Positions 1 to 8,253 of a stretch of 40,717 bases of DNA are shown piece by piece. The number at the start of each line of letters is the position of its first letter. Position 1 is the stretch's first letter. Source of the stretch: Microbacterium sp. 1.5R (GTDB lineage Bacteria > Actinomycetota > Actinomycetes > Actinomycetales > Microbacteriaceae); the NCBI RefSeq assembly GCF_007667425.1, contig NZ_VDRC01000002.1, forward strand, positions 356,255 through 396,971, read 5' to 3'. The notes beneath the pieces are model-generated. The model did no database searches and was not told the DNA's origin. It saw nothing but the letters and a program-made list of their open reading frames with translations. The position numbers and the translations under genes are program-made.

Positions 1-450
1 CGTCGGTGCCGGGCTGTTCGGTGCCGGGTTCGTCGGTGCCGGGTTCGTCGGTGCCGGGTTCGTCGGTGCCGGGTTCGTCGGTGCCGGGCTGTTCGGTGCC
101 GGGTTCGTCGGTGCCGGGTTCGTCGGTGCCGGGTTCGTCCGTGCCGGGTTCGTCCGTGCCTGGTTCGCCTGTGCCGGGTTGGTCGGTGCCGGGCTGTTCG
201 GTGCCGGGTTCGTCTGTGCCGGGTTCGTCCGTGCCGGGCTCTTCGGTGCCGGGTTCGCCTGCGCCGGGTTCGCCTGCGCCGGGTTCGCCTGCGCCGGGTT
301 CGCCTGCGCCGGGTTCGCCTGCACCGGGCTCGCCTGCGCCGGGCTCGTCCGTGCCTGGCTCGTCCGTGCCTGGTTCGCCTGTGCCGGGTTCGCCTGCGCC
401 GGGCTCGTCCGTGCCGGGCTTCCCGGTGCCCGGCCCGTCGGTGCCGGGCG
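1..450 (-). repeat. 15-bp tandem repeat coding for DEPGT/GEPGA pentads
   Basis: About 30 near-perfect 15-bp units fill the 3' part of the sigma-factor gene and continue past the window edge. Read on the minus strand they give pentads such as DEPGT, EQPGT, GEPGT and GEPGA. A block of GEPGA units (about 255-350) sits between blocks of DEPGT units, which suggests stepwise expansion. The same DNA is also open on the plus strand as a Ser/Pro/Gly repeat, but that frame is only a by-product of the 15-bp period. Confidence 0.9.
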
Positions 451-1804
451 TCGTGGTGGGCGGCGCCGGGGGTGTGACAGGCGCGGCAGCCACGGGCGCC
501 GTCGCTGGCGCGAGGTCTTCGGCGGGTTCCGGAGTGATCGGGGCCTCGATCGGCGGTACGTCGGGCAGAGGAGCGGGCGTCGGCACGGGGTCGGTCGTCT
601 CGACGGTCACGGGCTTGTCGGCGGACATCGCCTCATCCGGACCGATGTCGGCGCTGATCGACGATGAATCGCCTCCGCCGGCGCTGGGCATCGACGCAGC
701 GGGGTTCGCCCCGACGAGTCCGGGGATGATGGTCGCCGCGGTGACGACACCGGCGACGACGAGAGCCGCGGAACCGGCGCCGACGAGAGCCCCGACACCG
801 CTGAGTATCCCTCCGCCTGATGTGCCGGCGCCGCCCGTGCCTCCGGCGCCACCTGCCCCTGCTCCGCCCATCCCCGCGCCGGAAGCGGTGCCGGCACTCG
901 CGGCGGCGGCACCGCTGCCGACGACGACAGCGCCCTCGGTCACGGACGAGGGCATCGCGGCCAGTGCGACGATCGGTGCGCCGGCGCCTTGAAGTGTCGC
1001 CAGATAGCCGGCCGCGCCGGCGACGCCGAGTACGAGTGGCAGCAGTACGAGCGCGAGTCGCGTCGAGACGTCCTTGGCCTCCGCTGCGACGATCATGCAG
1101 CGGGCGCAGTCCTCGAGGTGGGCCTCGAGACGCTTCTGATCACGGACGCCCAGGTTGCCGCGCGAGTAGGCGCCGAGGTGCTCGATGGTCCACTGGCAAT
1201 CGGACTCGGGCGCTGCGCTGCGGAGGTGAGCCTGGATCCACGCCTCGCGCAGGCCCTCACGCGCGCGGAACGCGAGCTGGGACACCGCTCCCGCCTTCAT
1301 GCCGAGCAGCGCCCCGGCCTCGGCCGGCTTCATCTGCTCGATCTCGGTGTACCAGAGCACCTCCTGCCAGCGGGAGGGCAGGCTGCGGAAGGCCTGGGCG
1401 GTGAGGCTGCGGTCGAGCGCCTCGTTGGCCGCCTGCTCCGTGCTGTCAGGATCGGCGACGGTGTCGAGCTCGTCGATGGCCGATTCGCGGCGTGAGCGAC
1501 CCCACGCGGCAGCGGTGTTGCGGATGCTCGTGAACAGATAGGCGCGGAACGATCCGTTCGGGCCGCCGCCCTTGAGGATCGCCTGGTAGATGCGCGTGTA
1601 CGACTCCTGAACGAGGTCGTCCGGGTCGATGGAGGACGTGATGGAGCGGGCGACGGACATGCCAGACGGATAGTGCCGTCTCCACAGCTCGCCGAACGCG
1701 GCGGCGTCACCCGAGCGGGTACGCAGAACGAGGTCGGCGTCGGCGACCGCCCCGTCATCCGGGACTGTCCGACCGTTCGCTGTGGTGTCCTGGCTCACTG
1801 TCAC
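1..1804 (-). CDS. ECF-type sigma factor fused to zinc finger, membrane segment and DEPGT repeat tail (3' end outside window)
   Basis: The reading frame runs from a GTG start to the left edge of the window without a stop, giving about 600 residues and no C-terminus. Residues ~25-95 resemble sigma region 2 (SFRAYLFTSIRNTAAAWGRS). Residues ~135-190 resemble region 4 (SLPSRWQEVLWYTEIEQM, then a helix-turn-helix). A zinc-binding anti-sigma-like motif follows: C203, then H229-x3-C233-x2-C236. Residues ~249-270 form a membrane segment (LVLLPLVLGVAGAAGYL). A Gly/Ala-rich stretch, a second hydrophobic segment (~340-363), a Pro/Thr-rich linker and then about 30 pentads of DEPGT/GEPGA type come next. 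Known ECF proteins with C-terminal zinc finger and membrane extensions are thought to be controlled by their own tail. Control by membrane tethering is therefore an inference here. The start is GTG at 1804 or GTG at 1798; neither has a strong ribosome binding site. Confidence 0.85.
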   Translation of the reverse strand, partial: MTVSQDTTANGRTVPDDGAVADADLVLRTRSGDAAAFGELWRRHYPSGMSVARSITSSIDPDDLVQESYTRIYQAILKGGGPNGSFRAYLFTSIRNTAAAWGRSRRESAIDELDTVADPDSTEQAANEALDRSLTAQAFRSLPSRWQEVLWYTEIEQMKPAEAGALLGMKAGAVSQLAFRAREGLREAWIQAHLRSAAPESDCQWTIEHLGAYSRGNLGVRDQKRLEAHLEDCARCMIVAAEAKDVSTRLALVLLPLVLGVAGAAGYLATLQGAGAPIVALAAMPSSVTEGAVVVGSGAAAASAGTASGAGMGGAGAGGAGGTGGAGTSGGGILSGVGALVGAGSAALVVAGVVTAATIIPGLVGANPAASMPSAGGGDSSSISADIGPDEAMSADKPVTVETTDPVPTPAPLPDVPPIEAPITPEPAEDLAPATAPVAAAPVTPPAPPTTTPGTDGPGTGKPGTDEPGAGEPGTGEPGTDEPGTDEPGAGEPGAGEPGAGEPGAGEPGAGEPGAGEPGTEEPGTDEPGTDEPGTEQPGTDQPGTGEPGTDEPGTDEPGTDEPGTDEPGTEQPGTDEPGTDEPGTDEPGTDEPGTEQPGTD

Positions 1805-2267
1805 CCATCTGTCATGGAGAGCGGATGCATCTCCACATGAAGAGACGCGTGAGACCGTCCTTCATCACGCGCCTCGTCCATTCTCTCTCCGATATGACGG
1901 GCGCGCCACCCCGCACCGGAAAGTCCGGGTGTCCGATCTCGAAGCGAAAAGGCCAGGTCACGGGGATTTTGCTTCGGGAGGCCGGAAAAACTCAAGAAAA
2001 ATCCGTGAAGGCGCGTAATGGATCGGGCATCCCGCCGTCTCATCCGATAGAGACAGCCATGGTCCTCTCCGGGGGGCGGAGGGACCACGGCGCTGGTGCC
2101 GAGGGGCATGAGCACCGGTGGATGGCGGGTCGGGCACCTCGGGGGAGGAGTTCCCGGCCCGCCGGCTCTGAGAAGGGACAGTGCGAGGGCCGCCGTTCTG
2201 GGGGAAGGCGGCCCTCCCCGCCCTGTCGGAAGACCGGAGACAGCAGAGCTGCGCGTCGCGCAGAGGG
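1805..2267. other. 463-bp intergenic region between nagA and the sigma-factor gene
   Basis: No convincing gene is visible. The side near the sigma gene includes a relatively A/T-rich patch (about 1960-2000). On the minus strand this could hold a promoter: TTGAGT (1990-1995), an 18-nt spacer and CAAAAT (1966-1971). That would leave a leader of about 150 nt before the sigma gene. A GGTCC/GGACC hairpin lies at about 2060-2090, and a second hairpin at 2185-2216 is listed separately. Short frames on both strands lack family features and ribosome binding sites. Confidence 0.4.
2185..2216 (-). terminator. Hairpin downstream of nagA
   Basis: A perfect 10-bp inverted repeat (GAGGGCCGCC with GGCGGCCCTC, 12-nt loop) lies about 50 nt after the nagA stop. 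No T-tract follows, which is common for actinobacterial terminators. The role is inferred from position and stem strength. Confidence 0.45.
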
Positions 2268-3434
2268 TCAGCGGAGTTCGCCCACCCAGACACGCGCGAT
2301 GCGCAGCTGTGCGTCCAGCAGCACTGCGTCGCCCACGTATCCCGATGCGAGAGCGCCGAGGCGGTCGCCGAAGCCGACTGCGGAAGCCGGGGTGGCAGTC
2401 AGAGCGCGCACCGCCGTCGGCAGCGGCACTCCGGCGTCCACAGCACGTCGCAGCGCGACATCCTGCGTGAGCGTCGAACCGGCGATGGACCCCGTGTCGT
2501 CGGCGCGGGCGATGCCGTCGCGCACCGTCACGCTGACCGCGCCGAGGTCGTAGTGTCCGTCGGCGCTGCCCGCCGCGGCCATGGCGTCGGTGATCAGGGC
2601 GACGCGGTCGGGCGCGGTGTCGAAGAGCAGCTTGACGACGTGCGGATCGAGGTGCACGTCATCGGCGATGGCTTCGAGTACGACGCGGTGGTCGGCCGCC
2701 GCCGCCAGGACCGGGCCGGGGGCGCGATGATGGATGCCCGGCATCGCGTTGAACGCATGGGTGAGCACCGAGGCGCCGGCGTCGAAAGCCGCGCGTGCCA
2801 TGGTGGCGTCTGCATCGGTGTGGCCGACGGCTGCCGCAGCCCCGGCCTCGACGATCAGCCGCACGGCATCCAGCCCGCCGGGGAGTTCCGGCGCGACGGT
2901 GACCTGTCGCACGGTTCCGGCGCCGGCGTCCAGCAGCCGAGCGACGTCGGCCGGTACGGGTGCTCGCAGCAGGCTCGGCTCGTGAGCGCCGTGGTGACCG
3001 GGATCGAGGAACGGCCCCTCGAGATGGGATCCGAGGATGTCGCGGTCGGTGCGCATCAGCTCGGCGATTTCGGCGACGCGACGCGCGAGGTCGTCGAGCG
3101 GCGCGGTGACCAGAGAGACGATGGCGCGGGTCGTGCCGTGCGAACGGTGCAGGGCGCGGGCCGTGCGGATGGCATCCACGCCGTCGTCGAACGACGCACC
3201 TGCCCCGCCGTGGCCGTGGATGTCGATGAAGCCCGGTGCCAGCAGCGCGCCCCGGCCCGCGGTCTCCTGAGCGTCGACGACCCGGTCGGCCGACTCCCAT
3301 CCGCCGCCGATGCCCGTCGCCACGACGACGCCGTCTTCGATGCGGACCCAGGCGTCCTCGGCGATGGTGCCGGCATCCACCAGCCGGGCGCCGTGGATGA
3401 CGAGCGACCCGGACGAGGTCTGCTCGACCGTCAC
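2268..3434 (-). CDS. nagA: N-acetylglucosamine-6-phosphate deacetylase
   Basis: This cytosolic amidohydrolase removes acetate from GlcNAc-6-phosphate to give glucosamine-6-phosphate. The protein is 388 residues, normal for NagA. It shows the metal-site motif HGHGGAG, the metal-binding Glu in SHLEGPFL, the His residues in VGHTDA and THAFNAMPG, and the catalytic Asp in ALITDAMAAAG. The GTG start overlaps the stop of the upstream hexosaminidase gene (GTGA), so translation is probably coupled. The frame stays open much further upstream, but that part is only a shadow of the hexosaminidase gene. The pairing supports stepwise use of chitin-derived oligosaccharides. Confidence 0.93.
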   Translation of the reverse strand: MTVEQTSSGSLVIHGARLVDAGTIAEDAWVRIEDGVVVATGIGGGWESADRVVDAQETAGRGALLAPGFIDIHGHGGAGASFDDGVDAIRTARALHRSHGTTRAIVSLVTAPLDDLARRVAEIAELMRTDRDILGSHLEGPFLDPGHHGAHEPSLLRAPVPADVARLLDAGAGTVRQVTVAPELPGGLDAVRLIVEAGAAAAVGHTDADATMARAAFDAGASVLTHAFNAMPGIHHRAPGPVLAAAADHRVVLEAIADDVHLDPHVVKLLFDTAPDRVALITDAMAAAGSADGHYDLGAVSVTVRDGIARADDTGSIAGSTLTQDVALRRAVDAGVPLPTAVRALTATPASAVGFGDRLGALASGYVGDAVLLDAQLRIARVWVGELR

Positions 3435-4945
3435 TGCTCGATCCAGTCGATCTCTGGCGAGGCGTAGAAGTTCACGCCGCGGGCGCGCCACCCCGGTGCG
3501 AGGGTCGCGACGCGGTCGCGGAACGACGTCCACTCGCGTCCGTCGCCCTGCTGCGGCGACCAGGCCACCTCGGCCAGCGCTGCCGCCCTCGGGAACACGA
3601 GCTGCTCGACGTCGGCATAGGTGCGGGTGGTCTCGCTCCACAGCGGCGCCTCGATGCCGAGGATCGCGCTGTCCGGCACGTCGAGCACGGCGGCCGGGTC
3701 CCACGAGTACGCGCGCTGCACGTCGACGACCGCCGCCCAGGTGAGTCCGAGCGGGAAATCCGGCGTGTACTTCATGTCGAGGTAGGCGGCGTCCGCGGCC
3801 GACACGATCAGGGCCCCGCCGCGCTCGACGAAGCGCGCGGCCTCCGCCGCATGGGTCTCGGAGGGCGTCGTCATGCCCCAGTACTGTCCGACGGTGCCCT
3901 CGGCGATGCCGGCGGCCGACCCCATCTCGTGCCACGCGACCGGGATCCGGCCCTCCTCGACCACGATGGCCGTGGCGCGCTCGGCGAACAGATCGAAGTC
4001 CGCCTGCGGGGTGCCGAGCGACTCATCGCCGCCGATGTGGATGTACGGGCCCGGGGTGAGCTCGACGAGCTCGCGGATCACGTCGCGCACGAAGTCGTAG
4101 GTGCGCTCCTCATGGATGCGGACGCTGGAGTGGCCGACGCCCCAGCCGAGGTAGGGCTCGCCCTTCACGGGGAGCGGCTGGTCGAGCTCTTTCGCCTGCG
4201 ACACGAGGCCGTCGTTCAGCACGGGCTCCTCGACGAGGTCGGGGTAGGCGACGCCGATCGCATGCGTGTGCCCGGGGAGGTCGATCTCGGGGATGACGAT
4301 CATGTGCCGCGCGGCCGCGTACGCGATGATGTCGCGGTACTCGTCCTTCGTGTAGAAGCCGCCGCGGTCGCCGTCGGCGGCGGACGCGGACGACAGCTCG
4401 GTGAGCTTCGGCCACGAGTCGATCTGGAGGCGCCAGCCCTGGTCATCGCTGAGATGCAGGTGCAGGTGGTTGTACTTCAGCGCGCTCGTCTCGTCGATGA
4501 AGCGCTTGACCTCGGCGACGTCGAAGAAGTGGCGGGTGACGTCGAGCATCACGCCGCGCCGGGGGAAGCGGGGCGCGTCGGTGATCTCGACGCGAGGCAG
4601 GCTCCAGACGCCGCTCTCCTCGGTGAGCAGCTGCAGGAGGCTCTGCACGCCGTAGAACAGCCCCGCCTCGTCGCCGCCGACGATCTGCAGGTTCTCGCCG
4701 ATCGAGAGACGGTACCCCTCCGCCGGCGCGGCGCCGGATTCCACGTGCAGGGTGATCGCGCCGGGCTCGGCGACGTCGGTGGTGGTGAGGCGGATGCCGG
4801 TGCGGTGCGCCACGGCATCCATCAGCTGGATCGTTGCGGGGGAGTCGCCGATGACTCGCATGCTCTCGGTGACCGGCACCCGGCCCTCGCCGACGATGGC
4901 GGAGACGGGCAGGGGGACCAGAGGAAGAGAATGGGGAAGGACCAT
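3431..4945 (-). CDS. GH20 beta-N-acetylhexosaminidase
   Basis: The 504-residue protein is a family 20 glycoside hydrolase that releases terminal GlcNAc from beta-linked oligosaccharides. The N-terminal part resembles the GH20b domain. The TIM barrel follows, with FPRRGVMLDVTRHFF, HLHLSDDQGWRLQI and the catalytic Asp-Glu pair in HIGGDESLG. The acetamido-binding Trp region lies further on. No signal peptide is visible, so it probably acts in the cytosol on imported chitobiose-type sugars. I chose the ATG at 4945; a TTG two codons upstream is possible. It precedes nagA with a 4-nt overlap and is transcribed away from the glyA riboswitch. Confidence 0.92.
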   Translation of the reverse strand: MVLPHSLPLVPLPVSAIVGEGRVPVTESMRVIGDSPATIQLMDAVAHRTGIRLTTTDVAEPGAITLHVESGAAPAEGYRLSIGENLQIVGGDEAGLFYGVQSLLQLLTEESGVWSLPRVEITDAPRFPRRGVMLDVTRHFFDVAEVKRFIDETSALKYNHLHLHLSDDQGWRLQIDSWPKLTELSSASAADGDRGGFYTKDEYRDIIAYAAARHMIVIPEIDLPGHTHAIGVAYPDLVEEPVLNDGLVSQAKELDQPLPVKGEPYLGWGVGHSSVRIHEERTYDFVRDVIRELVELTPGPYIHIGGDESLGTPQADFDLFAERATAIVVEEGRIPVAWHEMGSAAGIAEGTVGQYWGMTTPSETHAAEAARFVERGGALIVSAADAAYLDMKYTPDFPLGLTWAAVVDVQRAYSWDPAAVLDVPDSAILGIEAPLWSETTRTYADVEQLVFPRAAALAEVAWSPQQGDGREWTSFRDRVATLAPGWRARGVNFYASPEIDWIEQ

Positions 4946-4993
4946 GAACAAAAACCTACCCTGCAGACCCGCCGCCAGGACAGGGCTGATCCG

Positions 4994-4999
4994 GTATGC
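4994..4999 (+). promoter_or_regulatory. Candidate -10 element of the glyA transcript
   Basis: TATGCT matches the -10 consensus at four of six positions. It lies 7 nt before the first pairing base of the riboswitch, which is where a start site would need to be. No clear -35 element is visible. Confidence 0.45.
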
Positions 5000-5006
5000 T
5001 CGAACC

Positions 5007-5077
5007 GTCGCGACTGGCGTCTGGGTGGACTACCACCGGGGAGCGACTGACCACGGACTTCGACCGCGCGCCTGGGC
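5007..5077 (+). promoter_or_regulatory. ZTP (pfl) riboswitch upstream of glyA
   Basis: The region carries the conserved parts of the ZTP/ZMP-sensing pfl motif. P1 pairs GTCGC (5007-5011) with GCGAC (5043-5047). The conserved ACTGGCG follows P1 (5013-5019). An inner stem pairs GGTGG (5024-5028) with CCACC (5033-5037), followed by GGGGA. The second conserved domain is CCGCGCGCCTGGGC (5064-5077). ZTP riboswitches are known to sense the purine intermediate ZMP/ZTP, which builds up when 10-formyl-THF is short, and often control glyA and folD. Both genes follow here. The glyA ribosome binding site lies about 30 nt after the aptamer, so control could be at translation start; this is inferred. Confidence 0.88.
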
Positions 5078-5122
5078 CGATAGGAACACCCTTCGATTCC
5101 GTTGTCAGAGGAGCATGTCACC

Positions 5123-6397
5123 ATGACCGACCGTTACTTCAACGCCCCGCTCGCCGAGGTCGACCCTGAGATCGCCGAGGTCCTCGACCGGGAACTGAAG
5201 CGTCAGCAGTCCTTCCTCGAGATGATCGCCTCCGAGAACTTCGTGCCCGTCTCCGTGCTGCAGTCGCAGGGCTCCGTCCTGACGAACAAGTACGCCGAGG
5301 GCTACCCGGGTCGTCGCTACTACGGCGGCTGCGAGGAGGTCGACGTCGCCGAGGAGCTCGCGATCCAGCGGGCGAAGGACCTCTTCGGCGCCGAGTTCGC
5401 GAACGTGCAGCCGCACTCCGGCGCCTCGGCGAACGCGGCCGTGCTGCACGCCATCGCCCGCCCCGGCGACACCCTGCTCGGCCTGTCGCTCGATCAGGGC
5501 GGCCACCTCACGCACGGCATGAAGATCAACTTCTCCGGCCGTCTGTACGACATCGTCGCCTACGGCGTGAACCCCGAGACGTCGGTCATCGACATGGACG
5601 AGGTGCGTCGCCTCGCCCTCGAGCACAAGCCGAAGGTCATCATCGCCGGCTGGTCGGCGTACCCCCGCACTCTCGACTTCGAGGCGTTCCGTGCGATCGC
5701 CGACGAGGTCGGCGCCCTGCTCTGGGTCGACATGGCGCACTTCGCCGGCCTCGTCGCCGCCGGTCTGCACCCGAACCCCGTCCCGCACGCGCACGTCGTG
5801 TCGTCGACCGTGCACAAGACGATCGGCGGCCCCCGCTCGGGCTTCATCCTCACGAACGACGCCGACATCGCGAAGAAGATCAACACGGCCGTCTTCCCCG
5901 GCCAGCAGGGCGGCCCGCTCATGCACGTGATCGCCGCGAAGGCGACCGCGTTCAAGCTCGCCGCGACGCCCGAGTTCGTCGAACGGCAGGAGCGCACCAT
6001 CCGCGGTGCCGCTCTGATCGCCGATCGTCTGACGCAGCAGGACGTGAAGGACGCAGGGATCGGCGTCCGCTCGGACGGCACCGACGTGCACCTCGTGCTG
6101 GTCGATCTGCGCGACGCCGAGCTCGACGGCAAGCAGGCCGAAGACCTGCTGCACGAGATCCACATCACTGTCAACCGCAACGCGGTGCCGAACGACCCGC
6201 GTCCGCCGATGGTGACCTCGGGTCTGCGCATCGGCACGCCCGCCCTCGCGACGCGCGGATTCGGCGACGCCGAGTTCACCGAGGTCGCCGACGTGATCGC
6301 CCTCGCGCTCATCCCCGGCGCCGACATCGAGGCGCTCCGTGCCCGTGTCGACGCGCTCGCCGCGGCGTTCCCGCTGTACCCGGACCTGCAGCAGTAA
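5123..6397 (+). CDS. glyA: Serine hydroxymethyltransferase
   Basis: This PLP enzyme converts serine and tetrahydrofolate to glycine and 5,10-methylene-THF. The protein is 424 residues, the normal size. Visible family motifs are MIASENFVP, the [11 protein letters not shown] loop, [24 protein letters not shown], and the PLP-lysine motif [15 protein letters not shown] (the Lys of HKT). The start is ATG at 5123, behind AGAGGAG at 5107-5113. An ATG at 5114 is closed by a stop after three codons. The gene sits under a ZTP riboswitch and is followed by folD, so the two supply one-carbon units together. Confidence 0.97.
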   Translation: MTDRYFNAPLAEVDPEIAEVLDRELKRQQSFLEMIASENFVPVSVLQSQGSVLTNKYAEGYPGRRYYGGCEEVDVAEELAIQRAKDLFGAEFANVQPHSGASANAAVLHAIARPGDTLLGLSLDQGGHLTHGMKINFSGRLYDIVAYGVNPETSVIDMDEVRRLALEHKPKVIIAGWSAYPRTLDFEAFRAIADEVGALLWVDMAHFAGLVAAGLHPNPVPHAHVVSSTVHKTIGGPRSGFILTNDADIAKKINTAVFPGQQGGPLMHVIAAKATAFKLAATPEFVERQERTIRGAALIADRLTQQDVKDAGIGVRSDGTDVHLVLVDLRDAELDGKQAEDLLHEIHITVNRNAVPNDPRPPMVTSGLRIGTPALATRGFGDAEFTEVADVIALALIPGADIEALRARVDALAAAFPLYPDLQQ

Positions 6398-6399
6398 CG

Positions 6400-6471
6400 G
6401 TCTCGTCTCGCTCTCCGCGCCTCGCTCGGGCGACCTCTGCGGTCGTCGAGTGGGGCGCGCAGCGACGAGAC
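6400..6471 (+). other. Long imperfect hairpin between glyA and folD
   Basis: The arms GTCTCG...CGCGCC and GGCGCG...CGAGAC can fold over most of the 115-nt gap. The tip is CGACC/GGTCG with a 5-nt loop. It may slow transcription, mark processing or act as a partial terminator between the two genes. There is no T-tract. Confidence 0.5.
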
Positions 6472-6512
6472 GTGACGAGCACCGCGAACCCCCTATCTGA
6501 AAGGCGCCTCAC

Positions 6513-7391
6513 GTGACCGCGCAGATCCTCGACGGCAAGGCGGCTTCGGCCGCGATCAAGGCGGAGCTGACCGAGCGGGTCGCCGCTCTGAAGGAGAAGG
6601 GCATCGTGCCCGGCATCGCCACGGTGCTGGTCGGCGCCGACCCGGCGTCCCAGCTCTACGTCGGCATGAAGCATCGGCAGTCCGAGGCGATCGGGATGAA
6701 CTCGATCCAGCGCGAGCTGCCGGCCGATGCCACGCAGGCCGACGTCGAGGCGCTGATCGACGAGCTCAACGCCGACGACAGCTGCCACGGGTACATCGTG
6801 CAACTGCCGCTGCCGAAGCACATCGACACCGACGCCATCCTCGAGCGCATCGACCCGGCGAAGGATGCCGACGGCCTGCACCCCACGAACCTGGGGCGCC
6901 TGGTGCTCAACGTGAACAGCCGGATCGACACGCCGCTGCCGTGCACACCGCGCGGCGTGATCGAGCTGCTCCTGCGCAACGACTACGACCTCAAGGGCAA
7001 GCACGTCGTCGTGGTCGGCCGCGGAGTGACGATCGGCCGCTCGATCGGCCTGCTCCTCACGCGGCGCGACCTGAACGCCACCGTCACCCTGACGCACACG
7101 GGCACGGTCGACATGCCCCGCTACCTGCGCGAGGCCGACGTGATCGTGGCCGCCGCAGGGGTGAAGCACCTCATCCGCGCCGAGGACGTGAAGCCGGGCG
7201 CAGCGGTGCTCGACGTGGGCGTGACGCGCGAGACCGATCCCGCGACGGGCAAGAACCTCGTCTTCGGAGACGTGCACCCCGATGTGGCCGAGGTCGCCGG
7301 CTGGGTGTCGCCGAACCCGGGCGGGGTGGGTCCGATGACGGTCGCCCTGCTCATGACGAACGTGGTCGAGGCCGCGGAGCGGCTGGCCTGA
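6513..7391 (+). CDS. folD: Bifunctional methylene-THF dehydrogenase / methenyl-THF cyclohydrolase
   Basis: FolD oxidises 5,10-methylene-THF to methenyl-THF and hydrolyses it to 10-formyl-THF. The 292-residue protein shows the substrate region [13 protein letters not shown] with the catalytic Lys, [17 protein letters not shown], the nucleotide-binding [16 protein letters not shown], and the C-terminal [15 protein letters not shown]. The start is GTG, preceded by GAAAGG about 8 nt upstream. It shares the direction of glyA and lies 115 nt downstream. The same riboswitch-led transcript is likely, though the hairpin between them could change relative expression. Confidence 0.96.
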   Translation: MTAQILDGKAASAAIKAELTERVAALKEKGIVPGIATVLVGADPASQLYVGMKHRQSEAIGMNSIQRELPADATQADVEALIDELNADDSCHGYIVQLPLPKHIDTDAILERIDPAKDADGLHPTNLGRLVLNVNSRIDTPLPCTPRGVIELLLRNDYDLKGKHVVVVGRGVTIGRSIGLLLTRRDLNATVTLTHTGTVDMPRYLREADVIVAAAGVKHLIRAEDVKPGAAVLDVGVTRETDPATGKNLVFGDVHPDVAEVAGWVSPNPGGVGPMTVALLMTNVVEAAERLA

Positions 7392-7411
7392 GCACGTCGC
7401 TGTCGCAGATG

Positions 7412-7458
7412 TGCCGCGGCGTCGCAGGGATTCCCCGGAACCCTGCGACGCCGCGGCA
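7412..7458. terminator. Bidirectional terminator between folD and the DUF6882 gene
   Basis: A perfect 18-bp inverted repeat (arms 7412-7429 and 7441-7458, left arm TGCCGCGGCGTCGCAGGG) encloses an 11-nt loop. It lies between two convergent genes, so it can end transcription from both sides. No T-tract is present. Confidence 0.8.
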
Positions 7459-7508
7459 TCTCTACGACGCGCGGGTCAGCTGCCGGAGATCCTGCCGAGT
7501 CGCTCGAC

Positions 7509-8231
7509 CTAGACCTGGGGCTGCAGGCTGCTCTCGATGTTCGCGATGCGTGCCTGCTCGTCGAAGCGGAAGGTCGCCGAGCCGCTCGCGTCGGTCACCG
7601 TCGCGCCCGTGAACGACTCGTCGGTCCAGCTGAGGTTCCAGCCGGCGAGGCGGGCGGCATCCCATACGGACGTGCGTGCGTCGGGAAGAGCGAGACCCGA
7701 GAGGATGCGGGGCAGCGCGATCGCGGCGGAGGCGACCGTAAGCGGTTCGATCGGAGCGTCGAGCAGGAACACGGCGGAGGTGCCGCCGCCGACCGGCGCG
7801 ACGTAGTACGGGGAGCGCCCGGTGAGCTCGACGGCCACGGTGCCGACGGTGTGCCCGGCCGCGGCGATCCACTCGTCATCGCCCGCGGCGTCCGTCGGGA
7901 AGGGCAGCTCGGGGTCGCTCAACGAGGCGACTCCGTGCTCGGTGCCGTACTCGCGCAGTTGCGCCGCGATTCCGGCGGCATCGCCCTGCGGGTGCGCCCA
8001 CGCCCAGAGCAGCGAGCGGGGCCCGGGGGCGATCGTGGCGATCAGGTGAGCGCGAGCGACGAGCTGTCGGGCGGGATCCGCGTTCGACGTGAAGGTGATC
8101 GTCCCGGCGGCCATGTCGGCGTCCCACCGGTTGTCGCCGAGCTTTTCGAGCTCCTGCGCCAGGGCGTCCTGCCGGAGGGCGGTGAACAGTGCGGCACGGT
8201 CGGCGAGGGGCTGGAGCGCGGCGAAGGTCAT
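7509..8231 (-). CDS. DUF6882-like protein of unknown function
   Basis: The product is a 240-residue soluble protein with no signal peptide and no membrane segment. It has the pattern AGTITFTSNADP...AHLIATIAPGPRSLLWAWAHP, followed by repeated hydrophobic blocks. This layout resembles the DUF6882 family, whose function is not known. I cannot confirm the family without a profile search. The start is ATG at 8231; a GTG two codons upstream is possible. It lies 22 nt after the MFS transporter gene and is probably co-transcribed with it. Confidence 0.7.
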   Translation of the reverse strand: MTFAALQPLADRAALFTALRQDALAQELEKLGDNRWDADMAAGTITFTSNADPARQLVARAHLIATIAPGPRSLLWAWAHPQGDAAGIAAQLREYGTEHGVASLSDPELPFPTDAAGDDEWIAAAGHTVGTVAVELTGRSPYYVAPVGGGTSAVFLLDAPIEPLTVASAAIALPRILSGLALPDARTSVWDAARLAGWNLSWTDESFTGATVTDASGSATFRFDEQARIANIESSLQPQV

Positions 8232-8253
8232 GCTCACAGTCTCGCCCGGATTG

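Noticed and set aside
1..450. CRISPR-like array
   Set aside because: The units are contiguous 15-mers without unique spacers and lie in a coding frame.
6..992. 328-residue plus-strand frame with SVPGS repeats
   Set aside because: It is the antisense reading of the 15-bp repeat of the sigma-factor gene; it has no ribosome binding site and no family features, while the minus-strand frame has clear sigma regions.
1801..2115. 104-residue minus-strand frame upstream of the sigma gene
   Set aside because: Arg/Pro-rich composition, no recognisable domain, and it overlaps the likely leader region of the sigma gene.
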